64,000 bases of DNA from an uncultured bacterium (GTDB taxonomy: Bacteria > Bacillota > Clostridia > Lachnospirales > Lachnospiraceae). Every line of letters starts with the position of its first letter. Positions within the stretch are counted from its first letter, which is position 1. Shown piece after piece: positions 16,796 to 25,790 of this stretch. The translations under genes and the position numbers were made by a program. Location: the NCBI GenBank assembly GCA_947177425.1, contig CAMWUN010000008.1, positions 20,219 to 84,218 of the forward strand, read 5' to 3'. A model generated the notes under the pieces. It was not told where the DNA came from. It saw only the letters and a program-made list of their open reading frames with translations, and did no database searches.

Positions 16796-18898
16796 ATGGG
16801 ATTCTTTAATATTTTTAGAACGGGACAGTACATAGGGAAAAGAGATAATAAAATCATACCGAGATGGTCCATACCTCCAGAAAGAAATTCGGCGGAATGG
16901 ATGGCAGAATTTGGAAAAAATCCCCGTCTGGCCGTAGTTAATAAGATAGCTTCGGACTTATCATATTTGGATGGGAAGTTGTATGAGATTGATGAGCATG
17001 GGGAAGAGAGGGAGATAAAAAAGCACCCCTTCCTTGATTTCTGGGAATGCCCCAATCCATTATTTGAGTTTACATCCAATGCCATATGGAAGCTGCAGGA
17101 AATCTACCTTCTGCTGAAAGGTGAGGGGTATTTTATTATTGAACGGAGGATAGATGGAACGCCGGCAGAACTATGGCCGGTTCCACCCCATTGGGTAATG
17201 GAGACGCCTTACCTAAATAATCCGTTCTACAAGGTGGCACTTTCCAATGGAAACTTTATGCAGGTATCCGTGGATGATATGTTTGTCATGAAGAACCTGA
17301 ACCCTTCCGATCCTTTCCGGCGCGGGCTGGGACAGGCGGAGTCAATCGCGGATGAAATAGAGATTGATGAATACGCGGCGAAATTCCAGAAGAAATTTTT
17401 TTATAACGATGCAACCCCGTCTCTGCTTGTGGGAATGCCGGGTTCCCAGCCAGAAGAAAGAACACGCTTTCTGGAAATGTGGAAAAATAAATTTATGGGT
17501 GTTAATAACAGCCATAAGGTGGCAGCAGTTGGGGCGGAAGTGACGGTAAACAAGCTTGCCGACAATATGAAAGACCTTGATATGATAAATGGCAGACTGT
17601 TCATCCGTGACGGGGTGCTGGAACACTTTGGGGTACCAAGGGAGATTATGGGAATCACAGAGAACAGCAACCGGGCAACCGCAGAAGCATCACAATATAT
17701 TTACGCAAAGAACGTGCTGACTCCCAGAATAACAGACAGGGAAAAAGCAGTCAACAGACAGCTCCTTCCCTATTTCGGCCGCAATTTGATATGGAGGTTT
17801 GATGATATCATCCCCCATGACAAAGAACATGAAAAGGCGGTGGCGATGGAAGGCTGGAATGCCGGACTGCTGACCAAGGATGAGGCAAGGGAAAAATTAA
17901 GCATGCCAGAGGCCGACAGAGGGAAAATATTTAAAGTACAGTATACGGATGTATATGTGGATGCCGATGCAGATTTAACCCGGCTGACCAGCCTTTCCGA
18001 AACAGACAGCAGCTACGAAACAGAAGAAAATGCCGATAGGGAAATAGAAATATGTGATGAGCAGAAAAACATGCGGCTGGCGGAAGAAATTGAAAAAAAA
18101 CAGACAGCGGCAGCAGGCCATACAATAGAGCGGATGCGCATAGAACAGGGAAGGAAGTTCGAGTCTGCCACAATGCGGTACTTTAATAATCAGGCAAAAC
18201 AGTTAAAGAAATCGCTGGGAGGTTCAGGCAAAGCAGAAAATGATATATGGAAATCCCTGCACATGACGGAAGAAGAGTTTAACGCCCTTCCGGAGGACGA
18301 AAAGAACAGGCTGACGGAAGAATTTGTAAACGGCCTGCTTGATTGGGATAAAGAAACGGATATCTTGGAAAATATATTTACACCCTTATGGATTGAGACA
18401 TACAGCAAGGGAGCCGAGGGGACAAAGACCGTATACAGGCTGAACCAGATTGACCAGCCGAAACTGGTCGATACGGCACGCTTAAAGGGCGGCAATAGGA
18501 TTGTAGGCATTACCAAGACCACAAGGGAGAATATCCGGGCCATTATTGTAGATGGACTGGAAACAGGAAAAGGCAGGAATGAACTCACAGAATCCATAAT
18601 GAAAGCAATGAATACAAGCAGTGCAAGAGCCAGAACCATAGCAGCACAGGAGTGTAATATAAGCCTTTTGGCCGGGAATTTCGACATGGCAAAAAAGGGA
18701 GGATTTTCCCGTAAGACATGGCACGTGACAAATCCGGCAAAAGCAAGAGATACACACAGGGCGTTAAATGGAAAGACAGTGGGAATTGATGAGCCATTTG
18801 TAACAACGAAAGGAAACCGGCTGATGGCTCCGTGTGACCCCGACTGCAATGTGGCGGAGGAAACCGTAAACTGCCATTGCTATTTAACATATTCATAA
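16796..18898 (+). CDS. Portal protein fused to SPP1 gp7/MuF-type minor head protein
   Basis: 700 residues. Residues ~1-400 are an HK97-type portal: NKIASDLSYLDGKLYE, then LLKGEGYFIIE, then VPREIMGITENSNRAT and TPRITDREKAVNRQLLPYFG. Residues ~440-700 carry a head morphogenesis domain ending TWHVTNPAKARDTHRALNGK and CDPDCNVAEETVNCHCYLTY. The two are normally separate genes, so this is a fusion. ATG 16796 is chosen; a TTG at 16790 is also possible. It is followed by an intrinsic terminator. Confidence 0.85.
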   Translation: MGFFNIFRTGQYIGKRDNKIIPRWSIPPERNSAEWMAEFGKNPRLAVVNKIASDLSYLDGKLYEIDEHGEEREIKKHPFLDFWECPNPLFEFTSNAIWKLQEIYLLLKGEGYFIIERRIDGTPAELWPVPPHWVMETPYLNNPFYKVALSNGNFMQVSVDDMFVMKNLNPSDPFRRGLGQAESIADEIEIDEYAAKFQKKFFYNDATPSLLVGMPGSQPEERTRFLEMWKNKFMGVNNSHKVAAVGAEVTVNKLADNMKDLDMINGRLFIRDGVLEHFGVPREIMGITENSNRATAEASQYIYAKNVLTPRITDREKAVNRQLLPYFGRNLIWRFDDIIPHDKEHEKAVAMEGWNAGLLTKDEAREKLSMPEADRGKIFKVQYTDVYVDADADLTRLTSLSETDSSYETEENADREIEICDEQKNMRLAEEIEKKQTAAAGHTIERMRIEQGRKFESATMRYFNNQAKQLKKSLGGSGKAENDIWKSLHMTEEEFNALPEDEKNRLTEEFVNGLLDWDKETDILENIFTPLWIETYSKGAEGTKTVYRLNQIDQPKLVDTARLKGGNRIVGITKTTRENIRAIIVDGLETGKGRNELTESIMKAMNTSSARARTIAAQECNISLLAGNFDMAKKGGFSRKTWHVTNPAKARDTHRALNGKTVGIDEPFVTTKGNRLMAPCDPDCNVAEETVNCHCYLTYS

Positions 18899-18940
18899 AA
18901 GAGTGTTTCAAGAGATTGCCACATGTGTATTATTGTTATG

Positions 18941-18972
18941 AAAAAGAACGCTTGGAAACAGGCGTTCTTTTT
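18941..18972 (+). terminator. Intrinsic terminator inside the head operon
   Basis: A perfect 11-base stem AAAAAGAACGC / GCGTTCTTTTT with a 10-base loop, the 3' arm ending in a T-run. It lies between the portal fusion and the prohead protease and points along the operon, so it probably reduces read-through or works as an attenuator. Confidence 0.75.
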
Positions 18973-19002
18973 ATATATAAAAAACAGGGAAAGGAGAAGG
19001 GA

Positions 19003-19644
19003 ATGAAAAGCAAGGCGTTAAAGACAATCCAGTTTAAAACGGAAGCTTTTAATGAGGAAGAGGGTATTTTTTCAGGATACGGTGCCGTGTTCGGGAATGT
19101 GGATTCGGGCGGGGATATCATCGAGCATGGAGCTTTCACCAAGACCCTGGCAAAGGGCTGGGAGCGGGTGAAAATACTTGCACTGCATAATGATGGAATC
19201 CTGCCGATAGGCAGACCGATAGAACTTAGGGAAGATGAGAACGGACTGTATTTAAAAGCGAAGATATCCGACACGGCCACCGGGCGAGATGTAAAGACTC
19301 TGATTAAAGACGGGGTTCTAAGTGAACTGTCGATTGGATATGAGCCGGTGGTGTTTGAGTTTGACCAGAATCAGATAAGACACTTAAAAGAGTTGGAACT
19401 GTTCGAGGTTTCTGTTGTTACATGGGCAATGAATGAACAGGCCCTGATAACGGACTATAAATCGCTGGACAAAAAAGCCGCAGAAATCAAAGAAGCGGCA
19501 GACAGGCTTGACAGGTCTTTAAAACTTGCGGCTGCTGGGCTGGCTGCGGCAGCAGGGAAAAAGAAGAAAAGTACTGCAAAACATAAAAACATTTTTGTGC
19601 CTAAAAGCAAAAAATCAAGAGAAATTGTAATTATCAGGAGGTAG
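19003..19644 (+). CDS. Prohead maturation protease, HK97 family
   Basis: ATG 19003 follows AAAGGAGAAGGGA; the longer frame to 18877 crosses the terminator hairpin and is unlikely. 213 residues: FSGYGAVFGNVDSGGDIIEHG AF pattern, then the catalytic His in ILALHND and Ser in LSELSIGYEP, then FEVSVVTWAMNEQA. It cleaves the scaffold part of the capsid protein next door. The Lys-rich tail (GKKKKSTAKHKN) is probably removed or DNA-facing. Confidence 0.9.
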   Translation: MKSKALKTIQFKTEAFNEEEGIFSGYGAVFGNVDSGGDIIEHGAFTKTLAKGWERVKILALHNDGILPIGRPIELREDENGLYLKAKISDTATGRDVKTLIKDGVLSELSIGYEPVVFEFDQNQIRHLKELELFEVSVVTWAMNEQALITDYKSLDKKAAEIKEAADRLDRSLKLAAAGLAAAAGKKKKSTAKHKNIFVPKSKKSREIVIIRR

Positions 19645-19646
19645 AC

Positions 19647-21296
19647 ATGAAGTATATCACTTACAGAAAGAAAATGGCAAAACAGAGAAAAGACTCAATG
19701 AGGACTACAGAGGATGACCTCAAGGGAATGATTAAGGCAGCAGTCAAGGAGGCTCTTGAAGAAGGGGAAGACAAGGACGATTCGGTGGAAGAAGACATTG
19801 TCCTGGATGACATTTCAGCGGTTGTGTCGGATGCCATCGAGGCGGTGAACGAAAAGCGGAAGTCCGCCAAGGAAGACCCCATCGGGGAAGACATTGCAGA
19901 GGAAATCATCACAGCAATTTCCGAAGCGAAGTCGGACAGCGAAGAAAATGAAGAAAAGGACGAAGAAGTACTGGACGTTGCCGATGCCATTGCACAGGCG
20001 GTAGAAGCCGTGAACGAAAAGCGGAAATCCAGAAAAGAAGACCCTATTGGGGAAGCTGATACGGAAGAGATCTTAAGTGCCGTCACAAGCCTTATTGATG
20101 AGGCTGTAGAAGGGGAAAAGGGAAGGAAGTCCGGCAGTGTGAAGAGACAGACCAAATCTTACGGGGCATCCCACAGCAGTCCGGTACAGAGAAAATACAG
20201 CAGCATATATATGGCAGGTAGAAGTATGTCAAAGAAAAAAGATAAGAAAGAAGTACCTGCGCCTGTTCTTATGGCAAGGGCAATCAAATGTATGGATATT
20301 TGGGGAAATGGGGATCCGGAAAAGGCGTCATATTTTGCCAGGACTAAATATGGTGATGATGAAATGTCAAGGGAATTTAAGGCTCTTTCCGCAACGATAG
20401 GAAGCGAAGGAGGCTATCTGATTCCCGAAGTGTATGCAGACCAGATTATTGAACTGCTGTACCCTAAGACAGTCATTTTTGAATTAGGCGCACAGAAGGT
20501 ACCGCTTGCAAACGGAAACCTTAATATTCCCAAAATGACGGCAGGTTCAAGAGCAATGTGGGGCGGTGAAAAGCGTAAGATAGGAGCGACCAGTCCGGCC
20601 TTTGGAAACATCAGACTTTCAGCAAAAAGGCTGCAGGCCATCATCCCCCAGACAAGAGAACTTCTTATGTCGGCCAATTATTCATCAGACCAGCTTTTTG
20701 CCAATGACCTTATGAGACGTATGCAGCTTGGCCTGGACTATGGTGCGTTTTACGGAAAAGGCGGGGAGTTTGAACCCCTCGGGCTGATGAACAACAAAAA
20801 CATAGAAGTGATGGACGCAAGAAAACAGGAGAAAGAGATTGCAGATGAAAATGGGTCTGTCACCCCTGACCTGCTTGTGTATGTACGTTCCAAGGCATTC
20901 ATGAAAAATATTGACGATTCTTCGGCCGGATGGGTGATGAACAGCATGCTGGAAGGAATCTTCATGAACATGAAAACATCGACAGGCACGTATCTTTACA
21001 GGGATGAAATGATTTCCGGCAAACTGCTGGGATTCCCGTATAAAATTTCAAACCAGATTGCAGTGAAAGACAAAATGACAGACCTGGTATTTGGGAACTG
21101 GAGCGACATGCTCGTGGGGGATCAGATGGGACTTGAAACCTATACAACCCTTGATGGCTCCTGGACTGATGAAAACGGTGTGAGCCATAACGCATTTGAT
21201 GAAAACATGGCAGCCACCAGGGCAACCATGTATGATGATATCGGGGTCAGGCATGAGGAATCCTTCCTGCGGGTAAGCAATATAAAAGTAGAGTAA
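19647..21296 (+). CDS. Major capsid protein, HK97 family, with long scaffold region
   Basis: 549 residues, start ATG 19647 after AGGAGG. Residues ~1-190 form an acidic, coiled delta/scaffold region with a repeat: AIEAVNEKRKSAKEDPIGED and AVEAVNEKRKSRKEDPIGEA, 50-odd residues apart. The capsid fold begins near residue 230, with LSATIGSEGGYLIPEVYADQ, then MTAGSRAMWGGEKRKIGATS and FEPLGLMNNKN. The protease upstream likely removes the scaffold. Coat lattice protein. Confidence 0.9.
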   Translation: MKYITYRKKMAKQRKDSMRTTEDDLKGMIKAAVKEALEEGEDKDDSVEEDIVLDDISAVVSDAIEAVNEKRKSAKEDPIGEDIAEEIITAISEAKSDSEENEEKDEEVLDVADAIAQAVEAVNEKRKSRKEDPIGEADTEEILSAVTSLIDEAVEGEKGRKSGSVKRQTKSYGASHSSPVQRKYSSIYMAGRSMSKKKDKKEVPAPVLMARAIKCMDIWGNGDPEKASYFARTKYGDDEMSREFKALSATIGSEGGYLIPEVYADQIIELLYPKTVIFELGAQKVPLANGNLNIPKMTAGSRAMWGGEKRKIGATSPAFGNIRLSAKRLQAIIPQTRELLMSANYSSDQLFANDLMRRMQLGLDYGAFYGKGGEFEPLGLMNNKNIEVMDARKQEKEIADENGSVTPDLLVYVRSKAFMKNIDDSSAGWVMNSMLEGIFMNMKTSTGTYLYRDEMISGKLLGFPYKISNQIAVKDKMTDLVFGNWSDMLVGDQMGLETYTTLDGSWTDENGVSHNAFDENMAATRATMYDDIGVRHEESFLRVSNIKVE

Positions 21297-21309
21297 TGGA
21301 GGGGTATTT

Positions 21310-21699
21310 ATGAGAAGAGCATTATTAGAAAACAACAGGGTAATAATCAATCCGGGTATCGTTGACAGGCACATGTTCCTGTCAGCAATATTTGCCATAA
21401 AGGCGGCAGAGGAGACTGCAGAGGAAACGGCTGTCGGGATTAAATTTGAACACTGTGACACAGAGGACGGAGAGTTTGAAGTGGTTACAGATACAGAACT
21501 TTGCCTTGACGCCAGAATTGATCCTAAGACAGGAACGCTGCCAGATATTGCAGTAAAAGGCGGTGAGGACGTCAATATTGATTTAGACCTTATCGGATGC
21601 AAACGGTTTATAAAGATAACGGTTTCTATTGACGGTACTGACAGTTCATCAGTACAGACAGCAATAGTGCTGGGAGACAGCAGCGAAGTTCCGGTATAG
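21310..21699 (+). CDS. Putative capsid decoration protein
   Basis: 129 residues, ATG 21310 after GGAGGGGTATTT. β-rich with VDRHMFLSAIFAIKAAEETA and DLDLIGCKRFIKITVSIDGT, ending SVQTAIVLGDSSEVPV. Position right after the capsid gene and the β-only look fit a capsid cement protein. Function is inferred from position. Confidence 0.55.
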   Translation: MRRALLENNRVIINPGIVDRHMFLSAIFAIKAAEETAEETAVGIKFEHCDTEDGEFEVVTDTELCLDARIDPKTGTLPDIAVKGGEDVNIDLDLIGCKRFIKITVSIDGTDSSSVQTAIVLGDSSEVPV

Positions 21700-21708
21700 G
21701 AGGGTGTC

Positions 21709-21843
21709 ATGATCAGAAGATATAATGGTAAATCCTGCGAAAATAAAAAGCAGGAAAGGGCAAAGGACAATAAAGCCGCAGTTAAACCGGAAAGCACCGG
21801 GAAGAACACGGATGCAAAGCAGAAAGACGGAGGCGTGCGCTGA
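21709..21843 (+). CDS. Small basic phage protein, 44 aa
   Basis: ATG 21709 has GGAGGGTGTC just upstream. The product is Lys/Arg/Gln-rich and low in hydrophobics (IRRYNGKSCENKKQERAKDN), so likely disordered or DNA-binding. Its last codons form the 5' arm of the hairpin at 21832. Small but well supported by its binding site. Confidence 0.5.
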   Translation: MIRRYNGKSCENKKQERAKDNKAAVKPESTGKNTDAKQKDGGVR

Positions 21844-21853
21844 TGCGCATGCC
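21832..21853 (+). promoter_or_regulatory. Hairpin overlapping a stop codon, before the connector gene
   Basis: GGCGTGCGC / GCGCATGCC pair over 9 bases (one G-U) with a TGAT loop that contains the stop codon of the 44-residue gene; TTCTTTT follows. It resembles a weak terminator or a translation-coupling hairpin for the gene starting at 21872. Confidence 0.5.
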
Positions 21854-21871
21854 TTCTTTTGGGAGAGAAAT

Positions 21872-22537
21872 ATGAAAGCCAAAGAGACAATGAAATTAAG
21901 CAGTAATGCACTGACCACTCTGAAAGATACGTTAATATTTCTGGGAATGGATCCTGATAGTGAAGAAGTGACAGCATCCGTTAAAAACAATATTGCCATA
22001 CTGATTAATGCGGCTTCCGCGTATATAGAAACACAGACGGGAAGGGAATTCGGAAGAAGACAGCGGACGGAAAAGTATACAGGGACAGGAAGCCAGAAAC
22101 TTATTCTGAATCATTATCCCATAAAGGAAATAAAACAGATAAGAGATGTGGATTCGGGAGAAGTAATAGAAGCAAATGCCTATTATCTGGAAGCAGAAGG
22201 AAAAAATGGAATACTGCATAAAGACGATGGATGGCCGGGGAGAGGGTATCCAGGCGGCCTTGCAAATGATGTGAATGCTTTTAAAAAGAGCATTGAAGTT
22301 ACATATACGGCAGGGTATATCCTTCCTAAAGACGGTACCTGTAAAGAACCGTCAGACCTTCCCTATGACATCCAGTACGCCGTGTGGACCATGATACAAC
22401 AGAAATGGAGTATTTCAGCAAGCGGTGCAGATGGATTGTCAGCTTTCAGCATATCGGATGTTTCATGGACTTTTGACAAGACAACAAGCCCGGTTGTGGT
22501 GGATGCGGTAAATAAATATATGAGGTGGAGTATTTGA
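21872..22537 (+). CDS. Head-tail connector protein (gp6-like)
   Basis: ATG 21872 follows GGGAGAGAAAT. 221 residues: KDTLIFLGMDPDSEEVTASV, INAASAYIETQTGREFG, then ILNHYPIKEIKQIRDVDSGE and IEVTYTAGYILP. This is the usual gp6/SPP1 gp15-type connector, here in the standard place after the capsid genes. It adapts the portal ring to the tail. Confidence 0.8.
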   Translation: MKAKETMKLSSNALTTLKDTLIFLGMDPDSEEVTASVKNNIAILINAASAYIETQTGREFGRRQRTEKYTGTGSQKLILNHYPIKEIKQIRDVDSGEVIEANAYYLEAEGKNGILHKDDGWPGRGYPGGLANDVNAFKKSIEVTYTAGYILPKDGTCKEPSDLPYDIQYAVWTMIQQKWSISASGADGLSAFSISDVSWTFDKTTSPVVVDAVNKYMRWSI

Positions 22538-23283
22538 TAATCGAAGATAGTGTGACAGAAGAATTAGACCGCATAGAAAGAAAATTGAAACGGCTGGGAA
22601 AGATGAAAATCACGATAGGCATCCAGGGAGTAGCCGGAAAGAACCAAAAAGGCGAGACTGTAAAGGCAGAGGCGGATATTATGACAATTGCCGGGGTTCA
22701 TGAATTTGGAGCCACAATTAAGGCTAAAAACGTAAAAAACCTTGCCATACCAATAGCTAAAAAGGCAGTTGGAAAAAGCCCGCTGGATTTTGACGATTTA
22801 TTTTTTATCCGTTCAAAGGCTGGTTTTATATTCGGATGCATCAGCAAAAAGATTAAATCGGCAAATCCAAGAATCCCCGGCAAACCAGGCAATAAGAAGC
22901 CGCAGAAGAAGAAACCCAAAAACAATACGCAGTTACCGCAGAATGACGATGATATCGAATATCTGTTTATTTTGTTCCCATCGGTTGAAATACCGGAGAG
23001 AAGTTTTATAAGGGCAGGGTATGACAGTAATAAGGACAGAATTGCCGTGACAGTTCAGGAGGCTGTTGATGGCGTGCTCTATAGCGGCTGGGATGCTGAT
23101 ACAGCAGTAAACCACGTAGGAATGAAGGTAAGGGACTACATAGTTGAATATATGATGGATGCGTCAAATTTCAAAGCCAAAGGAAGCATTGTGCAGAGTA
23201 CATCGAACTGGCCGGACAATCCTTTAGTAGAAACCGGAAGATTAAGAAATTCAATAACTTATGCAATATCAGAGGAAGGATAA
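22534..23283 (+). CDS. Virion morphogenesis / tail completion protein (HK97 gp10-like)
   Basis: TTG 22534 (after GAGGTGG) overlaps the upstream stop as TTGA; GTG 22525 is possible. 249 residues: IGIQGVAGKNQKGETV, IAGVHEFGATIKAKN, IPERSFIRAGYDSNK and ETGRLRNSITYAI. The E.GTL+.SI.. ending is typical. It has an unusual Lys/Pro-rich insert (IPGKPGNKKPQKKKPKNN) in the middle. Acts in joining head and tail. Confidence 0.75.
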   Translation: MIIEDSVTEELDRIERKLKRLGKMKITIGIQGVAGKNQKGETVKAEADIMTIAGVHEFGATIKAKNVKNLAIPIAKKAVGKSPLDFDDLFFIRSKAGFIFGCISKKIKSANPRIPGKPGNKKPQKKKPKNNTQLPQNDDDIEYLFILFPSVEIPERSFIRAGYDSNKDRIAVTVQEAVDGVLYSGWDADTAVNHVGMKVRDYIVEYMMDASNFKAKGSIVQSTSNWPDNPLVETGRLRNSITYAISEEG

Positions 23284-23660
23284 TGATACCATTTTCAAAA
23301 CTTACAGCACCCACAATACCGGACTGTCTGATGCATAATATGCAGGAAATAAAAATGACAGGCGGTAGTTATGATATGGAAAACGGCGGGCAGTGGCGTC
23401 CGGGAAAAGAAGAAAGGGAAACGTTTAAAGGCGTAGTGCTGCCAGTAGGCGATAAAGACTTGATATATATTGACGCCGGGGCCTATACCAAGACCAGCCG
23501 GAAAATATATACCAACGGACATAGGTTGCAGATAAATGGCAGAGTATTTGATCCGCAGGATGGAACAACATATGTTGTAAAGCAGGAACTTGGTTATAAT
23601 TCCATCCATCCACTTAGAAGGTATCTGGTAGACGGGAAGGAAGGGACGGCACAGAAATGA
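23283..23660 (+). CDS. Head closure / joining protein
   Basis: 125 residues; the ATG at 23283 overlaps the previous TAA. β-rich with GGQWRPGKEERETFKGVVLP, IDAGAYTKTSRKIYTN and GRVFDPQDGTTYVVKQ. This pattern and position match small head closure proteins. The overlap with the next gene is 4 bases. Confidence 0.65.
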   Translation: MIPFSKLTAPTIPDCLMHNMQEIKMTGGSYDMENGGQWRPGKEERETFKGVVLPVGDKDLIYIDAGAYTKTSRKIYTNGHRLQINGRVFDPQDGTTYVVKQELGYNSIHPLRRYLVDGKEGTAQK

Positions 23661-24187
23661 ATGTAACAGAGGCGAGAAATATACTTGTTAGAGGACTTTA
23701 TGAATATTTTTCGGAAAGCATACTGATATACAGAAGCGGGCAGGTTAATGAGGAACAGGAGCCGCCTTATATTATTTATTCTATCTTATCAGACAATGGG
23801 AGCGGACAGGCACCGGGGCATTACAGTGTAAGGAATGCAGGAGAGGATGCGGAAGAAATACGGCAGGAACAGACTTCGGCCACGATGTCAGTTATTGTAT
23901 GCAGTCAGAACCGCCAAGAGGGTGAAGATTATATTTATGGTGAAGATGAAGCGCAGGAGCTGGCTGAAAGATGTAAGGGCTGGTTCATTCATGACGGATA
24001 TGATTATTTAAGCGCAAACAATATTGTCATTGCGGATGTGACGGCAATCCAGAACAGGAATACGCTGATGGTAAGTGAGGAGGCCAATAGAAAAGGATTC
24101 GATGTCATGTTCAACTATATGGCCGAAGAAACGCGCAGCATTCCGTCTGTGCACAGAGCAAATACTAAAAGGAAGCAGGAGGTGTGA
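23657..24187 (+). CDS. Neck / tail terminator protein
   Basis: 176 residues. Residues 30-45 (EEPPYIIYSI-like, here EQEPPYIIYSILSDNGSG) and VIVCSQNRQEGEDYIYGEDE match LIC_12616-type neck proteins that cap the tail. Position between the joining protein and the sheath fits. The Lys/Arg end is cut short just before the sheath gene. Confidence 0.65.
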   Translation: MNVTEARNILVRGLYEYFSESILIYRSGQVNEEQEPPYIIYSILSDNGSGQAPGHYSVRNAGEDAEEIRQEQTSATMSVIVCSQNRQEGEDYIYGEDEAQELAERCKGWFIHDGYDYLSANNIVIADVTAIQNRNTLMVSEEANRKGFDVMFNYMAEETRSIPSVHRANTKRKQEV

Positions 24188-24188
24188 T

Positions 24189-25316
24189 ATGAAAGACGTA
24201 GTAGTATCGGTCAGGGTAGACGATAAGCCGGAAGTCATGAACGAACTTGAAATACTGCTGGTATCTACGGATGACAGAAAGGATTCATCCACGGGTACCG
24301 AAGAAAGTGCATCCACAGATACCGAAGAAAGTGTATCCACGGGTACCAAAAGGGCCGCAAAAACATATACGGATTTATCAGACATAAAGAACGATTGGGG
24401 AGAAAACAGTAAAGTGTATAAAATGGCTTCGGCACTCTTCAATCAGGGGAATGCGCAGCCGGCTCCTGAGAAATTGATTAGAAAAGTAACCGTGGCAGGG
24501 TTTGGGAAAGTAGATACACCGGACGACCTGGTCAAAAAACTGAAAGAATATGCTGAAAAAAATAACGACTGGTACATCTTCCTCACGGACAGGACAGAGG
24601 ACGAATACATTATGAAGCTTTCTGAATTTGCGCAAAGTTCAGAACCTGCGGAAGCTGGTCTTGCATCAGGGGAAGAAGACCACCGAAAAATATATTTTGC
24701 AAAAACCAGCAAAAAAAATATCGCGGACATAAAGGGGAGAAGCGTTATTGTTTATACCGAAAAAGAGGATGAGCATATTGAAGCGGCATACCTTGGGGCG
24801 GTGGCACCCTGGTACCCTAAACATGTCACATGGAAATTTAAAATGCCGCAGGGGCTGACGGTTCCGACACTTACTGCATCAGAAATAAGTACGCTGGATA
24901 AAAATCATATTAATTATGTTTCTGATGAATACAAAAATAATTACATTAAAAACGGCGTATGTGCTGACGGAGAGTGGATTGATTCCCTGTTAGGGAACGA
25001 CTGGATCGCTAAGGATATGCGGAATGAACTGTATAAGGTATTTATGGAAAATGCAGTAATTCCTTATACAGATGATGGATTTAATCTGATTGGGATGGCT
25101 GTATTTCGGACGCTGAACAGGGCTGTACAGTACGGAATCATTGCATCAGACTCTGATTCCGGCACAGGTGTCTACAGGGTTTCCATACCTGCAAGAAGCA
25201 CGGCAACCGAAGAGCAGATAAGAAACCGCATTATGCCGGATATAACATGGGAAGCACAGTTGGAGGGCGCTGTCCATGGAATCAGGACAAAGGGCGTTCT
25301 TAAGGTAAATTTATAG
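24189..25316 (+). CDS. Tail sheath protein, DUF3383 family
   Basis: ATG 24189 follows GGAGGTGTGAT. 375 residues: KTYTDLSDIKNDWGENSKVY KMA, PEKLIRKVTVAGFG, NNDWYIFLTDRTED, then DGFNLIGMAVFRTLNRAVQ and ITWEAQLEGAVHGIRTKGVL. DUF3383 proteins are contractile tail sheaths, so this is a myovirus-type phage. Residues ~34-55 are a Thr/Ser/Glu linker made by a 24-base tandem repeat. Confidence 0.85.
   Translation: MKDVVVSVRVDDKPEVMNELEILLVSTDDRKDSSTGTEESASTDTEESVSTGTKRAAKTYTDLSDIKNDWGENSKVYKMASALFNQGNAQPAPEKLIRKVTVAGFGKVDTPDDLVKKLKEYAEKNNDWYIFLTDRTEDEYIMKLSEFAQSSEPAEAGLASGEEDHRKIYFAKTSKKNIADIKGRSVIVYTEKEDEHIEAAYLGAVAPWYPKHVTWKFKMPQGLTVPTLTASEISTLDKNHINYVSDEYKNNYIKNGVCADGEWIDSLLGNDWIAKDMRNELYKVFMENAVIPYTDDGFNLIGMAVFRTLNRAVQYGIIASDSDSGTGVYRVSIPARSTATEEQIRNRIMPDITWEAQLEGAVHGIRTKGVLKVNL
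24288..24353 (+). repeat. 24-base tandem repeat in the sheath gene
   Basis: Units at 24288-24311 and 24312-24335 (TCCACNGNTACCGAAGAAAG plus TGNA), then a partial unit 24336-24353 that begins TCCACGGGTACC. They encode STGTEESA, STDTEESV and STGTKR. Such repeats can change copy number by slippage while staying in frame. Confidence 0.8.
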
Positions 25317-25326
25317 GAGGGCAAGG

Positions 25327-25728
25327 ATGACAGTAACAAATTATGACCCCAAAAAGGTTACAGTGAACGTTGGCGGCAGGATCATTACCGGATTTGCAGA
25401 GTCAAGCGTAGTTACCGTATCGGCCAGTGAAGACAGGGTAACACCTACGGTAGGGGCGCAGGGGGATGTGGTGTATTCGGAGAATGCCAACGAATCCGGC
25501 ACGGTGACAATGTCCCTGCAGACCACATCGGCCTCAATGGCCTATCTGAAAGGGCTGGCAGCAGGCAGAAGGGAAACAGATATCCTGATATCTGATGCCA
25601 ATACAGATACAGCAGAGACGGTCAGCGGCAGCAGATGCCGAGTAACCAGAATACCGGACAGTAAAAAAGAAAAAGCAGCAGGCTCAGTAGATGTGACGAT
25701 CTTCGTGCCTAAAATTGAATACAGATGA
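25327..25728 (+). CDS. Tail tube protein, DUF3277 family
   Basis: 133 residues, ATG 25327 after GGAGGGCAAGG. Begins MTVTNYDPKKVTVNVGGR, then GDVVYSENANESGTVTMSLQ and GSVDVTIFVPKIEY. This is the DUF3277 tube fold, the regular partner of DUF3383 sheaths. It makes the inner tube. Confidence 0.85.
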   Translation: MTVTNYDPKKVTVNVGGRIITGFAESSVVTVSASEDRVTPTVGAQGDVVYSENANESGTVTMSLQTTSASMAYLKGLAAGRRETDILISDANTDTAETVSGSRCRVTRIPDSKKEKAAGSVDVTIFVPKIEYR

Positions 25729-25790
25729 AAAAGATGAAAGCATGGCCGGAAAGACCTAAAGGGTTAAGTGAAAGGAGTTATAGAAAATAT

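Noticed and set aside
18877..19002. Longer N-terminus of the prohead protease
   Set aside because: The extension overlaps the portal stop and the terminator hairpin, and ATG 19003 has a good ribosome binding site.
21048..21977. 309-residue minus-strand open frame
   Set aside because: It lies opposite the capsid and connector genes and has low-complexity Ser/Phe composition, typical of antisense frames.
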